Shown in pieces: positions 1 through 7,655 of a DNA stretch of 12,500 nt. Position 1 is the first letter of the stretch, and each line of letters begins with the position of its first letter. A program made the position numbers and the translations under genes. Source of the DNA: Trachelipus rathkii (lineage: Eukaryota; Arthropoda; Malacostraca; Isopoda; Trachelipodidae). The notes beneath the pieces are model-generated. The model was not told the origin of the DNA, ran no database searches, and saw only the letters and a list, made by a program, of their open reading frames with translations. The DNA is taken from the NCBI GenBank assembly GCA_015478945.1, contig JABUQX010014179.1, forward strand, positions 32,501 to 45,000, in the 5' to 3' direction.

Positions 1-51
<51 letters not shown>
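1..51. repeat. (AG)n microsatellite
   Basis: An uninterrupted AG dinucleotide run fills the left edge (25 units) and may continue outside the window. Long (GA/CT)n arrays of this kind are common in decapod genomes. Confidence 0.98.
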
Positions 52-53
<2 letters not shown>

Positions 54-612
54 TCAATGTTCCAATGTGCAGTCCTAACCATCACTCTTAATCTTTCATT
101 AATATTTAGTTTTAAAAATAAATAATAATAAAAAAGTTAAATGGAAAAGGATGATGAACTTTGGAAGATGAAAGGAATAAGTAATTGGACAATCATTGGT
201 GGTTTTTCAGGCATCCACTTAAAACATATTTTGCTTATTTATTTATTTTTTTTCAAAGAGAAAAGAAAATGAGTGAGCTTCTTTGCATCAAATTTTATGA
301 ATGGGTCCTCCTCAACTGTTTAAATGAAGAGATGGTTCGTCTCTTATCTTGAAATAAAGACCAGCAGTGGCTTCTGCTATTTACCATAAAATTGAAAAGG
401 GTTCTATTTATTGTATAGGGACTATTAGTTATTTGTATTTGAATGTGTTGTAGTTTATCACAACACTACTACATTATTATTACTTTACATATTCTGATGA
501 TTGTATGTTGTGTATCTTTTAACCTCTTGATTATTATTCCCCTTTTTCTTTCTCAAATAATTAAGAAAAGCTTCACAAATAACTGATAAGAAATTTATAT
601 TATTTTGTTCAG
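52..612 (+). other. Intron sequence, 3' part; no exon seen
   Basis: This AT-rich stretch has frequent stops in all frames and no coding pattern or recognisable element. Its right end is a typical acceptor with a T-rich tract before ttgttcag at 605-612. No promoter or first exon of the FNDC3-like gene could be supported here. Confidence 0.7.
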
Positions 613-870
613 CTTCTCCGCCTCCGCCTCAGCACAATTATCAGAAGAACGACAGAAATTCGCGCCAACATGAGAAAATGAGGAACAAATTTTATCAACG
701 TCATCAACAACCTCCCTTACACCACCACCATCACCACTACCAACTACAGCAGCAGCAGCAACAACAACAGCAACAACAACAACACCACCAGCAACATCAA
801 CAGCAACTTCACTTAAAAATGCACGGCAGTAATCCTATTCATAACACTCCACCATTATCTCCCAAGAAAG
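613..870 (+). CDS. FNDC3: FNDC3-like exon 1 of the window: Pro start, His6 and poly-Gln low-complexity segment
   Basis: The frame is open from the acceptor ending at 612 (pyrimidine-rich stretch, then ttgttcag) to the donor gtacag at 871. The first two bases complete a split codon; the exon then reads SPPPPQHNYQKNDRNS, a basic segment, six His (about 720-737), a Gln run mixed with His (about 747-812), and ends with HNTPPLSPKK. One base (870) is carried over, so the exon ends in phase 1. The in-frame Met at 678 is internal, because the frame is open upstream with family-like Pro-rich sequence. Disordered Pro/His/Gln-rich N-termini are typical of FNDC3 proteins. LSPKK fits a proline-directed kinase site (S-P-x-K), which is only an inference. 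The Gln codons are a CAG/CAA mixture, so this is not a pure CAG array. An upstream exon is required but not present in the window. Confidence 0.85.
719..812 (+). repeat. Coding (CAN)n tract encoding poly-His and poly-Gln
   Basis: A CAC/CAT block gives six His, then after Tyr-Gln-Leu a CAG/CAA block gives about a dozen Gln, followed by a His/Gln mixture. Codon mixing means the tract is not a pure trinucleotide array and is probably moderately stable. It lies inside the exon 613-870 and does not alter the frame. Confidence 0.95.
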
Positions 871-1153
871 GTACAGTAATTTCCCCAAGCTTTTACATTC
901 TTTTACTTATAGGTCATTTATTGATTTTGAAACTTTGCAAAGAATTTTAATTAGATTCTTTAATGATATAAAGATTTTGGGCTGAAATTAAATAGATTAT
1001 GTATTTCGATGATTGTAAATAAGTATTGAAACTTTTTTTTTTTTTTTACCAAAAAATTTATAAATAAGATTGGGTTTTAATGAGCTTAGCAAAGAATTGA
1101 AAGTGAACAATATTGAAATGGACTTTATGACATCACTTCTATTTTTATTGCAG

Positions 1154-1263
1154 AAACTGTATTGCTTCGTAAACCAGATGAAGAGGCTCTGAATGGAGAG
1201 ATGTCTGCCGAAAGTACTCATCAGGTTCGGCTTCAAGAGCTGCTCTCTACAATAAAACCCGAG
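1154..1263 (+). CDS. FNDC3: FNDC3-like exon 2 of the window: linker before the first fn3
   Basis: The acceptor is ttattgcag ending at 1153, and the donor gtaaga begins at 1264. Two bases complete the Glu codon begun at 870; the exon then reads ETVLLRKPDEEALNGE, a short polar stretch, and LQELLSTIKPE, ending exactly at a codon boundary (phase 0). The LQELLSTI.KP segment directly precedes fn3-1, as in other FNDC3 proteins where a short helical linker leads into the first fn3. The exon has no recognisable domain alone; its reality rests on two good splice signals and on matching phase with both neighbours. Confidence 0.82.
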
Positions 1264-1457
1264 GTAAGAGGAGGAGGAGGTTGCGGTAATCTGAAACTAC
1301 AATAATAAAAGACTTAAGTTAATAATCTGCATGTTAATCAATTATATACAATCCATGTTATATAGGTTCTTTATTTTATGAAAATTTTACTTTTCAAATT
1401 GCTTCAAGAGGAAACCTAAGTTTTATAACCTGTAATATTTATGTTGTTGTTGTTCAG

Positions 1458-1651
1458 GTTACAGGTATAGGACCGTATTGCGCAGATGTTCATTGGACAA
1501 TACCTGACCTTAGCAGTCTTCCCTCGGAAAAAGGCATTACTGAATCGAGTTTACAATTCGAGGTCTTCCTAAATGGCTGCTCCTATGACAAAGTAACTGA
1601 TAATAACCTGGCTTTGACCAACCTCAGGCCTGGAACTGAATACAAGTTGTA
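1458..1651 (+). CDS. FNDC3: FNDC3-like exon 3 of the window: most of fn3 domain 1
   Basis: The acceptor is tgttgttcag ending at 1457; the donor gtaagt starts at 1652. It begins in phase 0 with VTGIGPYCADVHWTIPDL and ends with LTNLRPGTEYKL plus two bases of a split Tyr codon. VHW is the strand-B Trp, FEVFLNG is a C-strand-like segment, and LRPGTEYKLY is the classic fn3 E-F hairpin with its conserved Leu, Pro, Gly, Thr and Tyr. A stop-like TAG at 1650-1652 spans the junction and disappears after splicing, because the next exon supplies C to make TAC (Tyr). The phase match to 2211 is exact. Confidence 0.88.
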
Positions 1652-1670
1652 GTAAGTTTACCCATATTTA

Positions 1671-1692
1671 GAGGGTGTGTGTGTATGTGTGT
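1671..1692. repeat. Short imperfect (TG)n tract near donor
   Basis: GGTGTGTGTGTATGTGTGTT lies about 20 bases after the donor at 1652. GT/UG-rich tracts close to donors can act as splicing modifiers in general; nothing more can be said here. Confidence 0.7.
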
Positions 1693-1970
1693 TTGTTTTT
1701 TGTTTTTTATGTAAACTTTACAATTTCTTTTTATAAACATGGATAAATAATTTCATGTGATGGATAATTAACAATTCCTTATGTTCAATGTTAATTCTAT
1801 TATTGTCAACTTTTGTTAATTATCTTTAGATGACATTAGATTTCAAAGCTCTGAGTTATTATGGCCAGAATTTCTAGACTCATATTTAGATAAGTTTATA
1901 CATAGTCCTATTAAATTTGCCAGTTTTGAGAAGGGCTAAAGAGCCGGAGCAGGGTGGAACCAGACTCGGT

Positions 1971-2104
1971 TATAATATATATATATATATATATATAATA
2001 TAATAATATATATATAATCATATATCATATACTATAATATATATATATATATACTCACACGCCATATATATATATATATTATATATATATTATATAAATA
2101 TATA
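1971..2104. repeat. Compound (AT)n array, interrupted
   Basis: Runs of AT are broken by AATAAT, CATATATC and a short non-repeat segment (about 2053-2062, tcacacgcc). The array is nearly self-complementary and is bounded by the two GC-richer islands. Confidence 0.9.
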
Positions 2105-2210
2105 ATTGGTTCAGAGGCGAAGCTGGAGTCTTAGTTATCAGCTTGGCAGCCCTGGTCGTAAGTTGCAATATTTTGAAAACTTTTTAAAATAAATTTCGTC
2201 CATTTTACAG

Positions 2211-2343
2211 CATCGTATGCTTTTGTAGTGGAATAAGGGCATATCAAACCACAAAGCAGAGCTTTTCAACGAAATCAACAGTGCCAGATCCTCCTCAACT
2301 CCAAGGCTGGTCGAAGAAGGAAAACAGTCTCCTGCTTTATAAA
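2211..2343 (+). CDS. FNDC3: FNDC3-like exon 4 of the window: end of fn3-1 and first strands of fn3-2
   Basis: The acceptor is cattttacag ending at 2210; the strong donor gtaagta starts at 2344. The first base completes Tyr, then IVCFCSGIRAYQTTKQSFST finishes fn3-1 and VPDPPQLQGWSKKENSLLLYK opens fn3-2. The VPDPP linker followed by a SL.L strand is the expected domain boundary in this family, where the strand-B Trp should follow within one residue; that Trp is the first residue of the next exon (6641). As written, this exon ends in phase 0 while the next one needs two bases carried over, so the junction is broken. The exon itself is well supported; the exact 3' end or an indel near TATAAA (2338-2343) is the problem. 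Confidence 0.83.
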
Positions 2344-2508
2344 GTAAGTACTAATAGGTCTTTCTCCTCCTCTACTCTTGGATATTCTGATTCATTAAAT
2401 TTATTTTTTTCCTTCTTTAAAATTATGCAGGATCCGTGTCTGAATAAATCCTAGTTCACCTTCTTATAAAAATTTAATAAATTACTGTACCAGATGTTTT
2501 TTAGCATA

Positions 2509-2528
2509 TAATAATAATAATAATAATT
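2509..2528. repeat. Short (AAT)n array
   Basis: About six ATA/AAT units lie in the long intron 2344-6639. Confidence 0.85.
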
Positions 2529-2627
2529 TAAATTTTAAATTGATGGGAAATGTATATGCAGGTATCGTGGACAAATTAATATAAACTTAAATCAGGATAA
2601 TAGATGCAGTATAAAAGTAAGTTATAC

Positions 2628-2628
2628 C

Positions 2629-2666
<38 letters not shown>

Positions 2667-2710
2667 ATGATATATATAGATATTATATATATATATATTA
2701 TAAATATATG

Positions 2711-2742
<32 letters not shown>

Positions 2743-2770
2743 ATATATATAATACTATATAACTATATAT
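2628..2770. repeat. Compound (TA)n array, interrupted
   Basis: TA runs broken by single-base changes and a few non-repeat bases extend over about 140 bases of the long intron. Confidence 0.92.
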
Positions 2771-3784
2771 TAGCTTTAAGCAAATTAATATGAAATAAAA
2801 TAATCTAACATGTATTCTAGAAATTAATTAATATTTGCTTTTCCTCGTAATCCTTTCAATTTGAAAAATAGGAAATTGCAATACAGCTACATCAAACTGC
2901 ATCAAAGATTGTTGAAATGTAATTGGATTCTCCGAGGAAGCTTCCTTATATCCATTAATTTATATCTATTTGTTTGTTTTTTTCCGGAAATATCCTCGAC
3001 GATAATAATGTCAACGCTCTATGGTGCTGATTGTGCACTTTGATTTTCCATTCCAAATTTTAAGTTTAAATTTTTAAGTTAACAAAACCAATTGTATCGT
3101 CTTTTCTCAATATGTTCTCTAAATAATTCCTCTCAAGTAATCTCAGAGATGGCTTTTCCTAATTGTATTTGTGGAGACTTACGTTCATGCTTTTGACTGA
3201 TTATTTTTTTTTCAATCTCATTTTTTTTTCTTCAAGTGAATTCCTCTACCATCCTTCTCAGATCTTTAATGTATTATATTAGATACATACATTAACATTA
3301 TTAAATAAATTATATCTTAAATCTAAAAATTCATATATTTATTCACTTATTAATTATATATATTATCTTATATATTAATCTAATTAAATTATAATTACAT
3401 TATAATTCATATATACAATAAGTGTCTTCGGAACATGTGTTACTGGTATATAATCTTATTATATATTCATATTTGGATTATTAAATTAATTGATTATTAT
3501 CTATATATTTACTATATTTCTATTATATTTTTTTATTTTTCGTTGCTAGTCAATTGTCTAATATATTTATTAGTATTATTAATGTACAATACCCGTCTAA
3601 AATCATATTATTATTATTTGTGTCATTATTATTGTTATTAGTATTTCTTATAAATCATTAATTTTTTTCTTGCTGTCATTGTTTTTTCTTTCTTTTTTTG
3701 TATTTTATGTATCCCGTTCATATTACCTGTCCCTTCTCCTTTTCCTGTACGTACTACCCTATGTATTCCTTCTTTTTTATCTGA

Positions 3785-4340
3785 GTCGCCCAAGTTTCCT
3801 CATGAATCCTGGTAGCTATCGTGCTGCTGTTTCTGTGCGTATCTTGTGCCCATCTTAACCTTCCCTCTTGGGGTGAGGGTACAGGTCAAAATCCGGTTTT
3901 TCTAGCCTTTCTCCGAGCCACCTCACCTATTGTAGGGAACCCAAACCTTGACTAACCACCTAGGAGGCTGTCCTTCACTTGGGTGTATAATCTTTGGCTT
4001 CACGTCTTATCCGTGTGTTGCACGACTATTATTTTGTCATCTTAGGGGTGCTTTTTCGAGACCACGTCCACGGCCAACCCTATGGGATGGGTTTTCGCGG
4101 GAGAAGGTTTATAGCTCTGGACGTGTGATGGGCATAGTTTCCGCAGTTACGTTCTCAGGACGTTTATTTATATTCAGCATTGGTTTTATTTTATTTGTGC
4201 TCACCTATTGAGGTGTAGTTGTTCTGGGAGTATTTGTTTTTTATGACGAAATCAAAAAAAAAAAGGTGAAGCTCACAATGTTTTGGTCCCAACCCGACCT
4301 CTCCTTGATCATCTCAGGACAAGGGACCAATAGGGGCTTT
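3785..4340 (+). other. GC-richer block of unknown origin, possibly 5' part of a LINE
   Basis: Composition changes sharply near 3785 from T-rich intron to balanced, GC-richer sequence with segments such as cttggggtgagggtacaggt and gagccacctcacc. There is no long open frame; the longest short frames have no domain. The block lies upstream of, and in the same orientation as, the LINE remnant ending at 6069, so it may be the 5' untranslated/ORF1 side of the same insertion with the endonuclease and reverse transcriptase deleted. That link is an inference; it could be a separate repeat. Confidence 0.35.
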
Positions 4341-4497
4341 GACGCCCTTGTCGATAAAAAATGTGTATCTCCCTCCGGCTACAGAAGCCCTGAAACTTTC
4401 ATGCAGATCAGATAACCAGAAAAGTTATCGCAATGTTTTATTTTTCAGAACCCAAAAAGATTGGGTTTGAAATTCAATCATTTCTGAGATCTGGCTT

Positions 4498-4546
4498 CAA
4501 AATTCAAAAAAATTCAAAAAAAAATTCAAAATTCAAAAAAAGGGCT
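4498..4546. repeat. AATTCAAAA-type short tandem repeat
   Basis: Five or so units of TTCAAA with variable A runs, flanked by two copies of GGCTTCA at 4493-4499 and 4542-4548. Confidence 0.8.
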
Positions 4547-4966
4547 TCAGCCATTTTTTTTATGTAGTAGACCGTTCTTCGTGTAGCTAGTTCAAGTTTC
4601 AGGTCATTTCGACACAAATTGTAGGAGAGGAATTCCTTTTTGTAAAAATCATAGTTTTTAAAAAATAAAAATACAAGGCATACCAATATAGACAGAAAAA
4701 TAACATAAATCGACTTTTTAGGGGTCAGAGAAAGCTGCAGTTTGCTTTTTATTTGGTTAAAATTAGCTGAAAATTGTTAGAAAATTATGGCAATTTTCGG
4801 TTGGTGCTAAAACTGAATAGCCCTGTAACCAAAATCGAACCCAGCCCTTGACATCTTCCTAACGCCTGTTGCAGTTTCCCAGTTTTTCCAGATTTTTGGG
4901 CTGCTGAGGCTAGCATTACTAGTTCACAGCTGTTATACCTTACTCTTATGAAAACTACAGCGAACC

Positions 4967-5540
4967 GTGGTTACATCCACCCCCATATATATATGTACAA
5001 AGATGTGGTTACTGTCACTGTCGAAGTCTGACCAAGTTTCCCTTCTCCATGCCGTCTTCTTTTCCTACCAGGCAAGTCATGCTAACTCGATAGCTGTCTT
5101 TACTGATGACTCCAAAACAAAATACAGTGTGGCAGCATTGGTTATATTTCCTGACTGCACTTTGTCCAATCTCCTTCCTTCATGTTCATCTATTTTTATG
5201 GCAGAGCTAGTGGCTCGGCTTCTTGCAATTTCTAGTGTTCTCTTCCTGAACGGAGCCGACCATGTCACCATTCATTCGGATTCTCAGAGCGCACTTCTCG
5301 CAATTCGCAAAGCTATTCTAGGATTCCTTGGCCCTTGGTTTTCATCATTCAACGTTTCCTGTGAAGATTCCATACCCAATGGAAAATTTCCCAGTTCTTT
5401 TGGGTTCCCTCTTACGTAGGGGTTGCGGGAATGAGCGAGCTGATGGGGCAGCAGTTAAGGCGGCGGGTACCACCCCCGAGAATTCCGAATGGAATTTCTC
5501 CCCGCAACTGTCCATTCCCTCATCAAAAGTGGCTTCATGA
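4967..5540 (+). pseudogene. Broken RNase H domain of the LINE ORF2
   Basis: The longest uninterrupted piece runs from about 4967 to 5419 and includes TDDSK, AEL and SDSQSAL; the downstream piece with WVPSYVGVAG and NERAD needs two frame changes. The usual TDGSK glycine is Asp here. The acidic active-site pattern is retained but the frame is not, so this is a dead remnant within the long FNDC3-like intron. Confidence 0.78.
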
Positions 5541-6050
5541 CCTGCTGGCATGACTGCTGAAGTGAAGATCTGCGGGGTGCTAAACTCCGTTAGTTGAAAC
5601 TCCTCATAAAAAGTTGGTCTCTTCCTGTTCGCTTGTGCCGACAACGGGATGTGATACTGACACGACTCTGAATCGGCCACTAATTTGATGCATGGTTACC
5701 TAATGTCGAGGGAAAATCCCTTATCTTGTCCATTTTTCCAAACCCATACACTTTTGTCTATCCACCATCTCTTGATTGACTGCCCCAGCATTAGCGACAC
5801 GTACTAGGTACTTTCCTACTCTAAGCTACATTCCCTATGGAGATCGGCTTTCCTATATTCTAGTTGAATCTCCGCACTTTCGTTCGGACGTAATTTTTGC
5901 GTCTTACCGGAACTAAATTTGCTCTGTACGATGTAACTAGTCTATATTGACATTCCATTTTGTCATGTCTAGAGCCAGAGCCTAGTGTTGGTTTCACACT
6001 AGTATATAGCCGTTTTGCAGTGCGGAGTGCCTGAACCTGTACAGGAACTC

Positions 6051-6069
6051 AAAATAAATAAATAAATAG
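6051..6069 (+). repeat. (AATA)n tail of the I-group-like LINE
   Basis: Four units of AATA follow the decayed LINE 3' sequence, marking its 3' end and confirming + orientation. Confidence 0.85.
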
Positions 6070-6639
6070 ATGAATCAAATAAGCGTAGGTTTTTATCCAG
6101 CAAAAAGAGAGAGGATGTTATCTTGATCAAATCGGGGAGTATTTATTTTTTCTCTAATTCCAAGATAAGGTAAAAATTCTATAAGGTTTTGAGAGCCAGT
6201 AGTATCAAATTCATAGCGGGAGTGCTTATGATACTTGTTAGATCTAAAGAGTGCTTCTTAAATTAATCCCCCTCATATTGTAGAGGAAATTGAATGGATT
6301 GAGGCAACTTTCAAAATAAATTCTTGGAACATTTGACAAGTTTCGCCTTTACTTCTTTCTACTTTAACCATTCAAATGTGTAACTGGCTAAAGTCGAAAG
6401 AAGCTGAGGAAAGTCTTCTTAAGTGTTAGAGTACCTATTTAGAGGCAGCTTTTTCAAAATATTTACTCCCAACATTTGAGAAGATTTTCCTCTGCTTCTT
6501 TAATCATTTACATATTAGATTTTTTTGATTTAAGTGTCTAGTCAGTTGGTGTCTTCACTCCATTTATTTGAAAAGTTAGCCTGTTAATAATTTTAATGTG
6601 CATTTTTAATTCTTAAAAAATTTCTTCTTGAATTTGCAG
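6070..6639 (+). other. Long intron, right part before exon 5
   Basis: This is non-coding sequence with a diverged direct repeat (about 6301-6380 and 6442-6516) and a T-rich acceptor region ending at 6639. No exon was found that could repair the phase between 2343 and 6640. Confidence 0.7.
6301..6516 (+). repeat. Diverged direct repeat, about 141-base spacing
   Basis: Segment 6301-6380 (GAGGCAACTTTC, then CATTTGACAAG, CTTCTTT, ACCATT) matches 6442-6516 (GAGGCAGCTTTTTC, then CATTTGAGAAG, CTTCTTT, ATCATT) in order with small gaps. The bases before each (CTTCTTAA...) also resemble each other, so the unit may be the full 141 bases, an old tandem duplication. Confidence 0.6.
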
Positions 6640-7493
6640 ATGGAACGCTCCCAAAGAAAATGGCGCCAAAATTCTTCATTACTCACTGGAAATGAAAGGC
6701 GGACATCTTAACACTTGGACGGAAATATATAGGAATAAGAACAAGGAGTATTTAATTACAAAATTGAAACCTCAAACATCATACAGGTTTAGGTTTTTAG
6801 CCAGCAATGAAGTTGGAAACAGCGAATACAGTCCTGAAATCATAGCCACTACTGTTGGATTGGCTCCGACCCAACCTAATCCACCATGTCTGGAGGAGAC
6901 AACAGTAAGTTCTCTCAAGTTGTCATGGCAACAGAGGTCATCGGACGAAAGTTTCTCACTGGAAATGGATGACACGTACAACGAGTACGGCTTTATGCCA
7001 GTTTTCAGTGGATCAGAAACTTCGTTTACGTGCCACAACTTAAGGAGGAATTCAGACTACAGATTTAGGCTCAGCACTCAGAATGTAAATGGAAAGTCTC
7101 CGTATTCGGAGATAGCGTGTTATCGGACGCTGCCTGACATTCCTCAACCCCCTTCGGTCCCAATGATGAAAGGGAAACACTTGTCCGACCGGTTGTGCCT
7201 CACTTGGTCTCCCCCGAGGGACCACGGGGGAACCCCTGTTTCAAATTACCTACTTCAGATCGATAAAGGGAGTGGTTTTGAAACTATTTATTATGGCCCA
7301 GTTCTGGAGTGTGAAGTAACGTCATTATCCCCCGGTTCCACGTACCGTTTTCGTTGCTTGGCTGAAAGTATTGGAGGCAAGAGTAAGTGGAGTGCTGAAG
7401 CGCTGCTCACCACCAAACCTGTTGTCCCTGGGCAATGTAAACCACCTCGCTTGTTGGGAAAACCAAAAGCCCATACTCTACAACTAAAATGGG
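6640..7493 (+). CDS. FNDC3: FNDC3-like exon 5 of the window: large exon with fn3-2, fn3-3, fn3-4 and start of fn3-5
   Basis: The acceptor is tgaatttgcag ending at 6639; the donor gttagt starts at 7494. The reading frame begins at 6641 with WNAPKENGAKI, upstream of the first in-frame Met at 6692. Counting residues from that Met: fn3-2 runs to about 55 (SYRFRFLASNEVGNS, Trp at 6641 as strand B); fn3-3 spans about 62-146 (LKLSW, then a short loop region with LEMDD..NEYGFMP, NLRRNSDYRFR, ending CYRT), the shortened third domain typical of FNDC3; fn3-4 spans about 149-242 (LCLTWSPP, LSPGSTYRFRCLAES, LLTTKP); the remainder opens fn3-5 (CKPPRLLGKPKA, LQLKWG). The last base is carried over (phase 1) and makes Gly with 9199-9200. 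The frame is uninterrupted for 284 codons with no stop, unlike the surrounding intronic sequence. Fusion of nearly three domains in one exon contrasts with the small neighbours. Confidence 0.93.
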
Positions 7494-7518
7494 GTTAGTA
7501 TCATGCCAGCAACATTAT

Positions 7519-7520
<2 letters not shown>

Positions 7521-7554
<34 letters not shown>

Positions 7555-7568
7555 ATATATATTATATA

Positions 7569-7650
<82 letters not shown>
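7521..7650. repeat. Long (TA)n microsatellite
   Basis: About 130 bases of nearly pure AT dinucleotide, broken by a few TATTATA steps near 7550-7580, start about 27 bases after the exon 5 donor. The array abuts the 3' end of the antisense LINE copy. Confidence 0.95.

Positions 7651-7655
<5 letters not shown>

Larger units (their letters stand above)
1652..2210 (+). other. Intron between exons 3 and 4
   Basis: This AT-rich intron has a TG tract at its start and a compound AT array in the centre. Two short GC-richer islands (about 1930-1970 and 2108-2165) flank the AT array; they match no family I recognise. No exon was found. Confidence 0.75.
2344..3784 (+). other. Long intron, left part: AT-rich, T-rich, no gene
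   Basis: This stretch holds AT arrays, then from about 3180 a strongly T-rich block on the + strand (about 3430-3780 is nearly all T with A). Open frames here have low-complexity Leu/Tyr/Ile/Phe translations from base composition and no domain pattern. No exon or element was recognised. Confidence 0.75.
4860..6069 (+). mobile_element. I-group-like LINE 3' fragment: RNase H domain, C-terminal zinc-knuckle-like region, (AATA)n tail
   Basis: The RNase H domain is visible on the + strand across three frames. The four acidic positions are all seen: Asp in VFTDDSK (codon at 5105), Glu in MAELVARLLA, Asp in HSDSQSALLAI, and Asp in GNERADGAA. Between them FFWVPSYVGVAG (5398-5433) is in a different frame from both sides, so there are two frameshifts within about 60 bases. 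Further down, CPFFQTHTLLSIHHLLIDCP (from 5727) is the C-terminal Cys/His region, with one Cys of the usual CxxC missing, followed by stops. The fragment ends at AATAAATAAATAAATA (6052-6069), a typical simple-repeat LINE tail. RNase H in a LINE points to the I superfamily. No reverse transcriptase is visible upstream, so the copy is truncated or internally deleted. It cannot encode a working enzyme. Confidence 0.8.

Noticed and set aside
678..950. A short protein starting at Met 678 and running past the donor at 871
   Set aside because: The frame is open upstream to an acceptor at 612 with Pro-rich family-like sequence, and a good donor at 871 ends the exon. The residues after KKG are intron.
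997..1236. Open frame on the - strand across exon 2
   Set aside because: It is antisense to a supported exon with poly-Lys from a T run; no domain or codon signal.
2861..3858. Several open frames in the AT/T-rich intron block
   Set aside because: Translations are low complexity (Leu, Tyr, Phe, Ile) caused by base composition, with no domain or splice support.
5345..5680. Open frame of 111 residues on the - strand
   Set aside because: It is antisense to the RNase H/NERAD part of the LINE, which has clear homology on the + strand.
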